22,437 nt of DNA from an uncultured Lachnospiraceae bacterium (GTDB taxonomy: Bacteria; Bacillota; Clostridia; Lachnospirales; Lachnospiraceae), in the NCBI GenBank assembly GCA_910579325.1, contig CAJTTU010000007.1:1-22437 (forward strand), written 5' to 3'. Under the pieces are notes generated by a model, which saw only the letters and a program-made list of their open reading frames with translations, had not been told where the DNA came from and made no database searches. Shown here in pieces: positions 1-7,377 of this stretch. The position numbers and the translations under genes are program-made. Positions within the stretch are counted from its first letter, which is position 1; each line of letters opens with the position of its first letter.

Positions 1-30
1 ACAGAGACATTCCTGTTACATAAAAATTTT

Positions 31-66
31 GAGGCCACATCCCGCTGCGGGTGCGGCCTCTTTCTT
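31..66 (+). terminator. Rho-independent terminator, probably bidirectional
   Basis: GAGGCCACA pairs with TGCGGCCTC through nine pairs including one G-T. One bulged base follows, then CCC/GGG closes a GCTGC loop. TTTCTT follows on the plus strand, so this ends a gene lying left of the window. On the minus strand the same stem is followed by AAAATTTTT, so it may also end the long minus-strand gene series whose last gene stops at 202. Confidence 0.75.
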
Positions 67-68
67 AT

Positions 69-101
69 ATCATAGGAAAGTTCGACGAACTTCCCTATGA
101 T
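69..101. repeat. Inverted repeat, near-perfect 16-bp arms
   Basis: The arms 69-84 and 86-101 are complementary except for one position (A at 77). There is no T-run beside it, so it is not a terminator on its own. It lies between the two terminator hairpins and may belong to a compound dispersed intergenic element. Confidence 0.6.
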
Positions 102-127
102 ACAAAAACGCTCCGCGGGGATGCACA

Positions 128-171
128 CGCAAACGCAGAGGAAATTGTCGCTTGAAAGCGACGCGTTTGCG
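128..171. repeat. Nested stem-loop: CGCAAACGC/GCGTTTGCG enclosing GTCGCT/AGCGAC
   Basis: The outer arms are 128-136 and 163-171, a perfect 9 bp. Inside them GTCGCT (147-152) and AGCGAC (157-162) close a TGAA loop. The stems stack end to end on the 3' side. It encodes nothing convincing and looks like a structured intergenic RNA or DNA element. Confidence 0.55.
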
Positions 172-176
172 GCGCA

Positions 177-203
177 GAATCCTGCGAAGCAGGATTCTTT
201 TTT
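177..203 (+). terminator. Rho-independent terminator
   Basis: GAATCCTGC and GCAGGATTC form a perfect 9-bp stem around a GAA loop, followed by six T. The orientation is plus strand. The T-run overlaps the stop codon of the convergent minus-strand gene, so it shields that gene from read-through from the left. Confidence 0.85.
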
Positions 204-984
204 ATATTTCATGAGCCACAGCCACATTTTTATGAATCATATAGGGCGACAGGCTGCTGATCCCAGCCGCCAGGGAAATCAGTTTAAAGATCTCCCGCCT
301 GCCTTCGTTTTTCCACCAGGCGCCAGCCAGACGAGTAACCTTCGTATCCCGGAAGCCTTCCGGAAACATGGGCGTGGAGGTTCCCACCAGCACGATCTCC
401 CTGGCATTTTGGCAGAGCCTGAGCAGAGAATCAATGGTGCCGTTTATGGTAGTAGTCCCGGAGAGAATAACCACGCTACAGTCCGGCAGCAGTTCCTTTT
501 CCTGTTCCGTGGGATATACGTCCAGCGCGCCGCCCCGGAGATAGACGCCATGGTCGAACACAACCAGCTTTCCTGCCATTGTCCTGATATTGGCGGCTAC
601 GGGGCGGATATAGCCTACCATACCTACCGTATCATCCCGGCCGATGGCAACGCCAAAGGGCTGTCCGGATTTCTCATCGTCCGGTATGCCTGCTATGGAC
701 TGGGAAGCGGCATCCAGAACAGCGGCTCCGACAGCCCGCTGCAGGTCGTCCTTTCCGCTGACCACCCAGCCGGCGATCTCAGCGGCCGGCTTTCCCTCCG
801 CCTGCCGGGCAAAGGGGAAGGCGGAACAGCCGTTTGGCAGTTCTTCCCGCATCACATAGGACACGCCTACGCTCCCGTCGCTGAGACAGCAGCCGATCAG
901 AGAAATCCCCACCACCAGTTCCTCCACCGCCTTTCCCGCAAGACAGGGCGCGGCAGCCGCAAACACCTGATCCATCAAAGTCAT
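202..984 (-). CDS. DUF4213/DUF364 putative heavy-metal-chelation protein
   Basis: A soluble protein of 260 residues. The N-terminal ~100 residues resemble the DUF4213 domain. The rest resembles DUF364 (Pfam name: putative heavy-metal chelation), with GTTTINGTID at 176-185 and GTSTPMFPEGF at 201-211, both typical of that family. The biochemical function of the family is unsettled. No signal peptide is seen, so it should be cytoplasmic. The start is chosen because GGGAGGAG lies 5 nt upstream. It is the last gene of the minus-strand series, 41 bp after the lipoprotein gene and close to a Fec-type ABC transporter. That context suggests a role in handling the imported metal or oxyanion (inference). 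Confident on family, not on function. Confidence 0.85.
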   Translation of the reverse strand: MTLMDQVFAAAAPCLAGKAVEELVVGISLIGCCLSDGSVGVSYVMREELPNGCSAFPFARQAEGKPAAEIAGWVVSGKDDLQRAVGAAVLDAASQSIAGIPDDEKSGQPFGVAIGRDDTVGMVGYIRPVAANIRTMAGKLVVFDHGVYLRGGALDVYPTEQEKELLPDCSVVILSGTTTINGTIDSLLRLCQNAREIVLVGTSTPMFPEGFRDTKVTRLAGAWWKNEGRREIFKLISLAAGISSLSPYMIHKNVAVAHEI

Positions 985-1025
985 TTTTACTCCTCCCGTT
1001 CCAGTTCCGCTGCAGTCCGATTGCC

Positions 1026-1883
1026 TTAATTAGACTTCTCCAGCGGCTGAATAATTACCACGTCTCCGATCTTGCCGCTGGCGATGGTCATATCGCCGAA
1101 GGAACCGCTGACAGCGCCGGACAGGGTGCCTCTGATGTCGCCGATTGCGATATAGTCCGGCTCCACCGGGATATGGAATTTGTCCGTGGCACAGACGGTA
1201 TAGGAAGCTTCCGCGTCCCACCCCACCATGTTCAGCAGATCCGCCACAGCATACTGGGTTCCTGTGACAACGGAAACAATCCCCTCACCCTCGGCGGTCA
1301 CTGCATAGAAGAAGTCCGGAATTTCCAGGCCGGTGTCAGGATTTACCAGAACCGGCGGGTTCCCCGACTGGAAATCGTCGATGATCACATACATCCCGGC
1401 AAATTCCTCTGCGGAAACCATAACGGCTTCCTCCGCCGTATTGGTGACTGTCAGTTCTCCTGCAGGCGTCTCGGTGAGAAATGCCAGAACATAGTCCATG
1501 GCATAAGCCTGAACTTCGCCGTCTTTGTAGGCGATGGTTTCCGGCACCGGAGCCGTCTCTTCCGTATAGAATCCGTCTCTTGGATTCCGCAGCGTATTTT
1601 GCAGAATCACCAGATGCTTCTGAACAGGCAGCTCGTCATAAGGCACCATAATATCTCTGTAATGAGGCGCCGCCGTCGTCTCCGTCTCCGCTGTGCCGGC
1701 GGCCTCCGTGGTTACGGCCTTTGCAGAGTCCCCGCCTCCCGCCGTCTCTGTCTCTTCCGCCGTTTCCCCAACCGCTGTCGTGACCGGCGTCTTGGTGTCT
1801 TTCTCTCCGGAACCATTGCCGCAGCCTGCGGTCAGCGCCGTCAGCAATGTCAGCGCAAGCATCCATATTACTACCTTTTTCAT
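1026..1883 (-). CDS. Lipoprotein of unknown function
   Basis: A 285-residue predicted lipoprotein. The signal peptide ends in the lipobox LTAGC (Cys21). A Thr/Glu/Ala-rich linker follows to about residue 75, then a globular domain without cysteine pairs or recognised catalytic motifs. The domain ends in a Gly/Ser/Ile-rich stretch (GDIRGTLSGAVSG...GDVVIIQP). I do not recognise the family with certainty. The general look is similar to the lipoprotein at 5189-6268. The start is ATG at 1883 with GGGGAG upstream; a TTG one codon earlier is possible. It lies between the DUF364 gene and the ABC ATPase gene. A surface-anchored accessory to metal uptake is plausible (inference). Confidence 0.75.
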   Translation of the reverse strand: MKKVVIWMLALTLLTALTAGCGNGSGEKDTKTPVTTAVGETAEETETAGGGDSAKAVTTEAAGTAETETTAAPHYRDIMVPYDELPVQKHLVILQNTLRNPRDGFYTEETAPVPETIAYKDGEVQAYAMDYVLAFLTETPAGELTVTNTAEEAVMVSAEEFAGMYVIIDDFQSGNPPVLVNPDTGLEIPDFFYAVTAEGEGIVSVVTGTQYAVADLLNMVGWDAEASYTVCATDKFHIPVEPDYIAIGDIRGTLSGAVSGSFGDMTIASGKIGDVVIIQPLEKSN

Positions 1884-1898
1884 CAATCTTCTCCCCTT

Positions 1899-2012
1899 CT
1901 ATATATAGTTCCGCAACTCCCCTCCCAAACCCTCTGGATCTGGGAGAATTTCCTGCCGCAGATGCGTCAGTAAATCCTCCCGGGGGTTGTCCGATCCGTT
2001 GCTGTTTTTCAT
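1899..2012 (-). CDS. Candidate small protein, 37 residues
   Basis: A short open frame fills the gap between the ABC ATPase gene and the lipoprotein gene. It stops 15 nt before the lipoprotein ATG. Its sequence looks protein-like, with a charged, helix-prone middle (REDLLTHLRQEI) and ending ELRNYI. There is no good ribosome site directly before ATG 2012. The better-placed GAGG precedes an out-of-frame ATG at 2019, and the two frames could be joined by one indel at the C5/G3 run near 1980. It could therefore be a real small gene, a frameshifted one, or chance. No family is recognised. Confidence 0.35.
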   Translation of the reverse strand: MKNSNGSDNPREDLLTHLRQEILPDPEGLGGELRNYI

Positions 2013-2048
2013 AAATCATTTGACACTACCTCGTCTCAGTTTCGTTTC

Positions 2049-2855
2049 TCACCCCAGATCCGGATCGCAGAAACAGGTCTCTCTGCCGCCGGACACCGCT
2101 CTGTGTATCCGTACCGGCACCCCGTAGGTTTCTGTGAGATTTTCCTCAGTCATCACCTGCTCCACCGCTCCGGCTGCTACCATCCCCTCATAATTCATCA
2201 TGGCCACAGACGTTCCGATATTCCACACATGGTTTGGAAAATGGCTGGTCATCACAATGGTAATGCCCCGGGCGGAAAGCTTTTTCACCGTCCGCAGCAC
2301 CATGGCCTGATTTTTAAAATCCAGATGAGAGGTAGGTTCGTCAAACAAAATAATTTCCGGCTCCTGGCACATAGTCCGGGCGATCAGCACCAGCTGGCGC
2401 TCGCCCCCGGAGATCCGGGTATAGCTTTTTTCTGCCAGATGGCTGATGCCCAGCTCCCGCATAATGCCGTATGCATGCTCCGTGTCCTGATCTGAGGGCG
2501 TTCCCAACACTCCCAGATAGGGCGTACGCCCCATCCGCACCACTTCCAGAGAGGTATAGGGAAAGGGGGCGCTGTGTTCCTGATAGACGATGCCCAGAAT
2601 CCGGGCCAGCTGGCTGACACTATATTCTTTTACATCCCGTCCGTTGATCACCACCTGGCCCCGGGACAAAGGAAAAGCGCCGCTGATACAGTTAAACAGC
2701 GTGGTCTTTCCGCATCCGTTGGGACCCAGCAGGCAGAAGCATTCTCCTTCCGGAATATCCAGATTCACATTTTCCCAGACCGGATGGACGCCGTCATAGC
2801 TGAAAGCGGCATTTCTGACGGAAATCTTTGGCTCTTTCCCTTTTTCTGATTCCAT
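2049..2855 (-). CDS. ABC transporter ATP-binding protein, FecE/BtuD type
   Basis: The ATPase of a FecCD/BtuCD-type importer, about 268 residues. Visible motifs are Walker A GPNGCGKT (44-51), Q-loop Gln92, signature ISGGERQ (148-154), Walker B IILFDEP (168-174), D-loop SHLD and switch His205. It should power the permease encoded just upstream. Their genes overlap: the permease TGA shares bases with the start. ATG 2855 is used here. A GTG at 2858 sits 6 nt from AGGAGG and is equally possible. The family carries iron-siderophore, haem, cobalamin or, in Haemophilus MolBCA, molybdate and tungstate. The molybdenum-cofactor neighbours favour the last (inference). Confidence 0.93.
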   Translation of the reverse strand: MESEKGKEPKISVRNAAFSYDGVHPVWENVNLDIPEGECFCLLGPNGCGKTTLFNCISGAFPLSRGQVVINGRDVKEYSVSQLARILGIVYQEHSAPFPYTSLEVVRMGRTPYLGVLGTPSDQDTEHAYGIMRELGISHLAEKSYTRISGGERQLVLIARTMCQEPEIILFDEPTSHLDFKNQAMVLRTVKKLSARGITIVMTSHFPNHVWNIGTSVAMMNYEGMVAAGAVEQVMTEENLTETYGVPVRIHRAVSGGRETCFCDPDLG

Positions 2856-3892
2856 CACTGCCAGCCTCCTCTCGTCTTTCTCAGCAGATAGGCAAACACC
2901 GGCGCGCCGATAACGGCGGTAAGAATCCCCAGCGGAATCTCATTTGCGGACACCAGCCGGCACAGGTTGTCGATCACCATCAGATAAGCCGCCCCCGCCA
3001 GCATGGTGGCCGGAATCAGCCCCTTATGATCCGGACCCACGATCATCCGGCAGAAATGGGGAATCACCTGTCCCACCCAGCCGATAATCCCGCAGAATGC
3101 CACGGAGATGGAGGTAATCACCGTGGTACACAGAATAATCAGCAGCTTATACCGCTCGCTGTTAACCCCCAGCGCTCTGGCCTCCCGGTCGCCCATGGAA
3201 AGAATGTTCAGCTTCCATCGGATCACATACAGTCCGGCCATGGAAGCCAGATAGGGCCATACCGCAATCAGCAGATCGTCAAAGGTCACATTGCTTAGGC
3301 TGCCCATCAGCCAGAAGGTGATAGCCGGCAGCTTTTCCTCCGCATCCGCCGTATATTTTACCACTGACAGCATGGCCTGAAAAAAAGCGGACACGACCAT
3401 ACCGGAAAGCACCAGCATCAGGATGGGCGTGGACTTATAAATATGAGCCAGAAAATAGGTGATCGCCACGGCGGCCAGCCCGCACACAAAGGCGGCCAAC
3501 TGAATCCCCAGGGCGTTAAACCCCCAGACGATCCCCAGAGCGGCTCCGAAGCTGGCTCCGGCGGATACGCCCAGCACGAAAGGGTCCACCAGCGGATTCT
3601 GAAACATTCCCTGAAAGGAAGTGCCGGCCATGGACAGCCCCGCCCCGATCAGCGCCGCCATAATGGCTCTGGGCAGGCGGACCGTTACCACCACCGTCTG
3701 GGCGGAATCCGTCCAGGTTTTCGGAATGCCGGCATCGATTCCAAAAATCTGCAGAAAGCTGCTCCACAGGATTTTCAGCACCTCCACCGGCGACACCAGA
3801 TATCTGCCCAGAAACAGAGATACGATAAACAGCAGGGCAGGCAGAGCCGCCATCAGAATCCAGAACAGTTTAGAAGGTTTTTTCTCTGTCAT
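2855..3892 (-). CDS. FecCD/BtuC-family ABC transporter permease
   Basis: A polytopic membrane protein of 345 residues with about ten hydrophobic segments, the usual size for FecCD-family permeases. Family features include LPRAIMAALIGAGLSMAGT near residue 75, NPLVDPFVLGVSAGA after it, and GIIGWVGQVIPHF with a C-terminal PLGILTAVIGAPVF. It forms the channel for the binding protein encoded upstream and the ATPase downstream. Its start overlaps the binding-protein stop (ATGA), and its stop overlaps the ATPase start, so the three genes are translationally coupled. GGAAG lies upstream of the start. The family is certain. The substrate is inferred only from the neighbours. Confidence 0.94.
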   Translation of the reverse strand: MTEKKPSKLFWILMAALPALLFIVSLFLGRYLVSPVEVLKILWSSFLQIFGIDAGIPKTWTDSAQTVVVTVRLPRAIMAALIGAGLSMAGTSFQGMFQNPLVDPFVLGVSAGASFGAALGIVWGFNALGIQLAAFVCGLAAVAITYFLAHIYKSTPILMLVLSGMVVSAFFQAMLSVVKYTADAEEKLPAITFWLMGSLSNVTFDDLLIAVWPYLASMAGLYVIRWKLNILSMGDREARALGVNSERYKLLIILCTTVITSISVAFCGIIGWVGQVIPHFCRMIVGPDHKGLIPATMLAGAAYLMVIDNLCRLVSANEIPLGILTAVIGAPVFAYLLRKTRGGWQ

Positions 3893-5115
3893 TCTTCCGC
3901 TTCCACCTGATCGAACCAGCCGTCCAGCACATGCCTAGCCTCCTCCTCCGTCAGTTCATATTCATAAAATTCCCTGTAATAATACTGAATTTCCTCCACC
4001 ATATCGATATCTGAAAACAGCTCCGGCTGAAGGATGGTAGAGAGCCAGAGCACCATCAGCGTGGTGGTGGAACCTTTGTCCAGGAAAAATACGCCTGCGG
4101 GAATGCGGTAAATCTGTTCATTCTGAACAGCCTGCAGAGAAGCCCATCTCTCATTTTGATACAGATCCTGCTCCACAAGCTCCGGATAGCCGCCGTGATT
4201 GTCCACCAGAATGATTTCCGGGTCCCAGGTAAACAGCTGTTCCCTGGTGATCTCAGGAAAATTGCCGCTGACTCCATCGGGGCCGATCAGCTTTCCTCCT
4301 GCCAGCCAGATCTCATACCAGCGGTTTTTCAGCACATAAGTGGAAAGAACATTTTCTCCCCAGGTGTTGCTCCAATATACGCTGCTGCGCTGTTCGTCAG
4401 TGAGAGAACCAGTCCGCTCATAAATCATCCGGAGGGTCTTATCACAGTATGCATACCAGCGCTCCGCCTTCTCGTCGGCTTTCTCATCCTGTAACAGCAC
4501 CGCAAAGGTGCGGACGGGATATGTAGTGGTCTCGATATAACTGTCAATGGTCTGAGATTTGGCCTCCTCCAGCGTGTCTAACAGCCCGGTATTTACTGTC
4601 AGCACCGCCGCAGGAATCTTTGCGTTGTCAAACTTTTTCAGTTCCGTCTCGTTGTCATAGTAAATGACCAGATCAATGTCATTTTGAAGATAGTCTTCAA
4701 TGTTGACCGAGGAGCTGGGATTGGCCGCGATACCCAGATAATCGGCCAGGTCCGGATTGGTGAGCAGGGCAATCGGATAATTGGTGGTGTGTCCGCTTTT
4801 TACCATTACAATCCGGTCTTTCGCCCCCAGCATAAAGGCCATCTCATAGGAAGGGCCTGATACGGCGGCGATGCGCTTTGGCGGCTCTGTCACCGTCACC
4901 TGTCTGCCGATGATATCCGTCACGGTCACGGTTCCCTCCGCCTGGGTCCCTTCGGTTCCGCCTTCTTCTGTCCAACCCTCTTCGGTTCCGGAGATTTCCT
5001 CCTGGTTTTGCCGTTCCGTTTCCGATCCCGGCGAACCGCCGGCACGGCAGGCACAGCTTTCCACAGCCAGCAGAACACACAGCGCCGATGTCAAAATCCT
5101 TTTCGATAATTTCAA
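3889..5115 (-). CDS. Fec/BtuF-type substrate-binding lipoprotein
   Basis: A periplasmic-binding-protein-like lipoprotein of 408 residues. The start is TTG 5115 with GGAGG 9 nt upstream; the ATG at 5134 is out of frame. A signal peptide runs to Cys21 (VESC, a slightly atypical lipobox). A Glu/Gly-rich linker follows, then a class III binding domain (PPKRIAAVSGPSYEMAFMLG, GAKDRIVMV, DIDLVIYY, EIILVDNH). The long ordered linker helix and absence of a disulfide pattern fit the FecB/BtuF fold. It feeds the FecCD-type permease encoded next. The ligand cannot be read from sequence. By context molybdate or tungstate (as for MolA of Haemophilus influenzae) is the leading hypothesis; an iron or cobalt chelate is the alternative. 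Confidence 0.9.
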   Translation of the reverse strand: MKLSKRILTSALCVLLAVESCACRAGGSPGSETERQNQEEISGTEEGWTEEGGTEGTQAEGTVTVTDIIGRQVTVTEPPKRIAAVSGPSYEMAFMLGAKDRIVMVKSGHTTNYPIALLTNPDLADYLGIAANPSSSVNIEDYLQNDIDLVIYYDNETELKKFDNAKIPAAVLTVNTGLLDTLEEAKSQTIDSYIETTTYPVRTFAVLLQDEKADEKAERWYAYCDKTLRMIYERTGSLTDEQRSSVYWSNTWGENVLSTYVLKNRWYEIWLAGGKLIGPDGVSGNFPEITREQLFTWDPEIILVDNHGGYPELVEQDLYQNERWASLQAVQNEQIYRIPAGVFFLDKGSTTTLMVLWLSTILQPELFSDIDMVEEIQYYYREFYEYELTEEEARHVLDGWFDQVEAEE

Positions 5116-5138
5116 TCTGATTTTCCTCCGTCATGGCA

Positions 5139-5179
5139 GCACAGCCGGACCGCCCGCCGGCGGCCCTCCATGTCTGTGC
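5139..5179. other. Intercistronic stem-loop
   Basis: GCACAG (5139-5144) pairs with CTGTGC (5174-5179). Inside, GGACCGCC (5147-5154) and GGCGGCCC (5159-5166) pair with one G-T when read on the minus strand. No T-run follows, so it is not a terminator. It sits between the second lipoprotein gene and the binding-protein gene and may tune mRNA processing or stability. Confidence 0.55.
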
Positions 5180-5188
5180 CCGGGCTGA

Positions 5189-6268
5189 TTATTCTGTGAC
5201 AATATTGATGGCTGTCAGATTAAACGTTACCCAGCGCATACCTGTGCCGTCGATAAAAGCGGTCAGTCCCACGGGCACATCCTTCATGTCCGGATTGTAA
5301 GTCATTCCGTCATACATACAGAAAAACTTCGCGTTGGCATAATAGGTATCTTCATCGGGATAGAGTGCATACTCGCCGTTCTTTCCGACCTCTCCAAGAC
5401 CGGGGGTTCCGTAATACTCCACCTCTTTAATGGCCTCTGCATCAAAGGAAATCCCCTCGATGCCCTGGAGTTTCGTCAGCATCGTCTCATAGTCGATGCC
5501 CAGGAAGCGTCCGGTATAGGTAGAAGAACCCTGATTATACTTAAATGAGCCGTCAAACATGGCCGTGGGAATGCGCTCGTCGCCGCCGGTATGAGTTTTC
5601 TTCATAAAATCCATCCGTGTCAGCTTGCCTGCGCTCTCTCCGTTCACCTGGATGTCCACCTCAAATTCGCAGGGCGTGGTGACAAAATAAATGTTCTCCA
5701 CACCGGCCACGCTGGAGGCTCCGTCCGCCGAAACCACGGCGTAAGCTGCCGCTTCATCCTGGGTTACTGCCTCATAGGCTTCTCCGTTTGCCTGATATAC
5801 GGCCAGCGCAAGATCTTTCACATCAGGGAAATACATGACATACCCGTCAGTGGCCTCCACAAAAGCGCCTGCCGCAGCAGACAGATCCCCGCCGGTCAGC
5901 TGCGCCAGCGGCACGCCATAGTAAAGAACATCCCCCAGCTTCATCTCCCCGGCGCTTCCCATAATGGCTTCGTAATCGTATCCCCCTTCTGCCGTCGACA
6001 CGCCGTCCACCATAACCGTAACCGCAGTTTCGATGGGCGAAGCTTCCGGAATGGGCAGACTGGCCTCTTTGCCGGCTGCCGTCTCTGTCTCCCCCTGCGC
6101 CGTAACAGCTTCCGTCTGCGCCTGGGGCGCAGACGTTTCTAACTGAGCCTCAGTCGCAGACTCTTCTTTTTGCGCCTGTTTCGAAGGACTGTCAGCCCCT
6201 TTTCCGCATCCGGCAAAAAGTACGCCGCATAATAACAGGGACATCGCTACACACAATTGTTTTTTCAT
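5189..6268 (-). CDS. Lipoprotein with a possible sulfite-oxidase-like fold
   Basis: A 359-residue lipoprotein. ATG 6268 is chosen because GGAG lies 6 nt upstream and a signal peptide with lipobox LFAGC (Cys21) follows at once. The longer upstream frame would overlap the MOSC gene. After a Glu/Ala/Gln linker comes a stretch whose pattern recalls the molybdopterin-oxidoreductase (sulfite-oxidase) fold: YYGVPLAQLTGGD, then ATDGYVMYFP, then a strand-rich end. The cysteine that ligates molybdenum in that family is absent at the equivalent place, so a catalytic role is unlikely. A related motif (RFLGIDYETMLTKLQGI) recurs near residue 250. The fold assignment is a guess. It lies between the MOSC gene and the ABC binding-protein gene. 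Confidence 0.78.
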   Translation of the reverse strand: MKKQLCVAMSLLLCGVLFAGCGKGADSPSKQAQKEESATEAQLETSAPQAQTEAVTAQGETETAAGKEASLPIPEASPIETAVTVMVDGVSTAEGGYDYEAIMGSAGEMKLGDVLYYGVPLAQLTGGDLSAAAGAFVEATDGYVMYFPDVKDLALAVYQANGEAYEAVTQDEAAAYAVVSADGASSVAGVENIYFVTTPCEFEVDIQVNGESAGKLTRMDFMKKTHTGGDERIPTAMFDGSFKYNQGSSTYTGRFLGIDYETMLTKLQGIEGISFDAEAIKEVEYYGTPGLGEVGKNGEYALYPDEDTYYANAKFFCMYDGMTYNPDMKDVPVGLTAFIDGTGMRWVTFNLTAINIVTE

Positions 6269-6321
6269 TTTCTTCTCCATTTTGGTTGGTTTAATTGTTT
6301 TTGTCCTGTGTTTCTTCCTTA

Positions 6322-6756
6322 TTATAATAGGGTCATTTCTTCCCCGGTCCGGATCATCCCTGACCGGAGAATCCGGGCCATCTGATATTCCTCGCGGAGC
6401 TTGCAGGAAATTCCGGCTTTCGCCAGTTCGCATTCCTCCGGAAAACAGTGCTTGGGAAAATCGGAGATTTCCAGCACCGCTTCCGCTCCGGCCAGCTGCC
6501 GGCCCGGGATCAGCTCCCCGTCTCCAAAGCCCTCCAGCAAAAGGTTTTCCTTGTGCCTGGCAAAGCAGAGTCCCTGCACATCCTGTTCCTCCATCCAGTC
6601 CAGAAGCTCTTTTCTGCACAGACAGACATCCCGCTCGCCTCTTCCCACATGGCGATCGCCCCGGATGCCGCTGCCCTCCACGACCTCACAGCTTTCCACG
6701 GGAACGGGAGCCTCCCCTTTTTTGATATTCAACTGTATTTTCAAAACCTTTCCCAT
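6322..6756 (-). CDS. Stand-alone MOSC-domain protein
   Basis: A small protein of 144 residues built from a single MOSC domain (the domain of molybdenum-cofactor sulfurase C-termini). Supporting features are EGSGIRGDRHVGRGERDVCL near the start, ENLLLEGF in the middle, and CFPEECELAKAGISC towards the end with the conserved cysteines. MOSC domains bind molybdopterin or carry sulfur or metal for it. Single-domain members are often of unknown exact role. It starts 21 bp after the mobA stop, with an AGAGGA site. A second MOSC domain lies in the fusion at 20033-20968, so the two may have different clients. Confidence 0.88.
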   Translation of the reverse strand: MGKVLKIQLNIKKGEAPVPVESCEVVEGSGIRGDRHVGRGERDVCLCRKELLDWMEEQDVQGLCFARHKENLLLEGFGDGELIPGRQLAGAEAVLEISDFPKHCFPEECELAKAGISCKLREEYQMARILRSGMIRTGEEMTLL

Positions 6757-6777
6757 CGCCCATTCCTCTCACACATT

Positions 6778-7377
6778 TTATGTGCCCCCGGAGCTTTCTC
6801 CTGCCTGTCCGGCGCCAAAAAGTAAATCCTGATAGTCTGCCTGCTCATTGATATTCTCAAACTGGTATTTCTCTCCCTGGCTGACATATAGGCCGTAACC
6901 GGTTTTTCGGAGAAAAGCAAACACAGATCCATTGCCCCGGGCCAGCGCTTCCGCCATAGCGTCAGCCAGTCCCGTCTCATAGATACCGATCAGCGGTTCC
7001 TGCTTTTCACCGTGCTGCAGAACCGTAATCCGATCCCTGTTTTGTTCATCCGCCTCAATCAGATTTTCCAGCTCCGGAACCGACACCAGCGGCGTGTCCA
7101 CGCTCAGCACCAGGCACCGGTCATGGGCGGCCAGCCGCAGGCAGGCTTCCAGTCCCCCCAGAGGGCCTCTGCCTTCCAAACGGTCCATCACCACCCGCTC
7201 CTCACAGCGCTTCCCTCTGTAGCCTGAGACCAGAATATCCCAAATGCCCAGCTGTCTGCCTTTCTGCAGCTGAATATTCAGAAATGTCTGATCCCGATAA
7301 ATCAGGTCGGATTTATCCCTCCCCATCCGGCTGCTGCGGCCCCCTGCCAGAACAATCATAGAAAGCTCCCGCTTCAT
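6778..7377 (-). CDS. mobA: Molybdenum cofactor guanylyltransferase MobA
   Basis: Transfers GMP from GTP to the molybdenum cofactor, giving the guanine dinucleotide form used by formate dehydrogenases and other DMSO-reductase-family enzymes. The 199-residue protein shows the nucleotide-binding signature LAGGRSSRMGRDK (10-22), GPLGGL at 71-76, and a metal-binding aspartate in SVDTP (Asp94). Length is normal for MobA. The start overlaps the moaA stop (ATGA), so the two are coupled. The ribosome site is weak (GGCGG), consistent with coupling. Its presence suggests that the host makes bis-guanine-dinucleotide cofactor. Confidence 0.93.
   Translation of the reverse strand: MKRELSMIVLAGGRSSRMGRDKSDLIYRDQTFLNIQLQKGRQLGIWDILVSGYRGKRCEERVVMDRLEGRGPLGGLEACLRLAAHDRCLVLSVDTPLVSVPELENLIEADEQNRDRITVLQHGEKQEPLIGIYETGLADAMAEALARGNGSVFAFLRKTGYGLYVSQGEKYQFENINEQADYQDLLFGAGQAGESSGGT

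Noticed and set aside
97..1029. Long plus-strand frame opposite the DUF364 gene
   Set aside because: Its protein is rich in Arg, His, Pro and Gln, as expected of an antisense shadow. The minus-strand gene has family motifs and a ribosome site.
5139..5179. Terminator between the lipoprotein and the Fec-type binding-protein gene
   Set aside because: The stem is strong, but no T-run follows on the minus strand.
6269..6619. N-terminal extension of the second lipoprotein
   Set aside because: It would overlap the MOSC gene, has shadow-like composition and places the signal peptide internally. GGAG before ATG 6268 decides the start.
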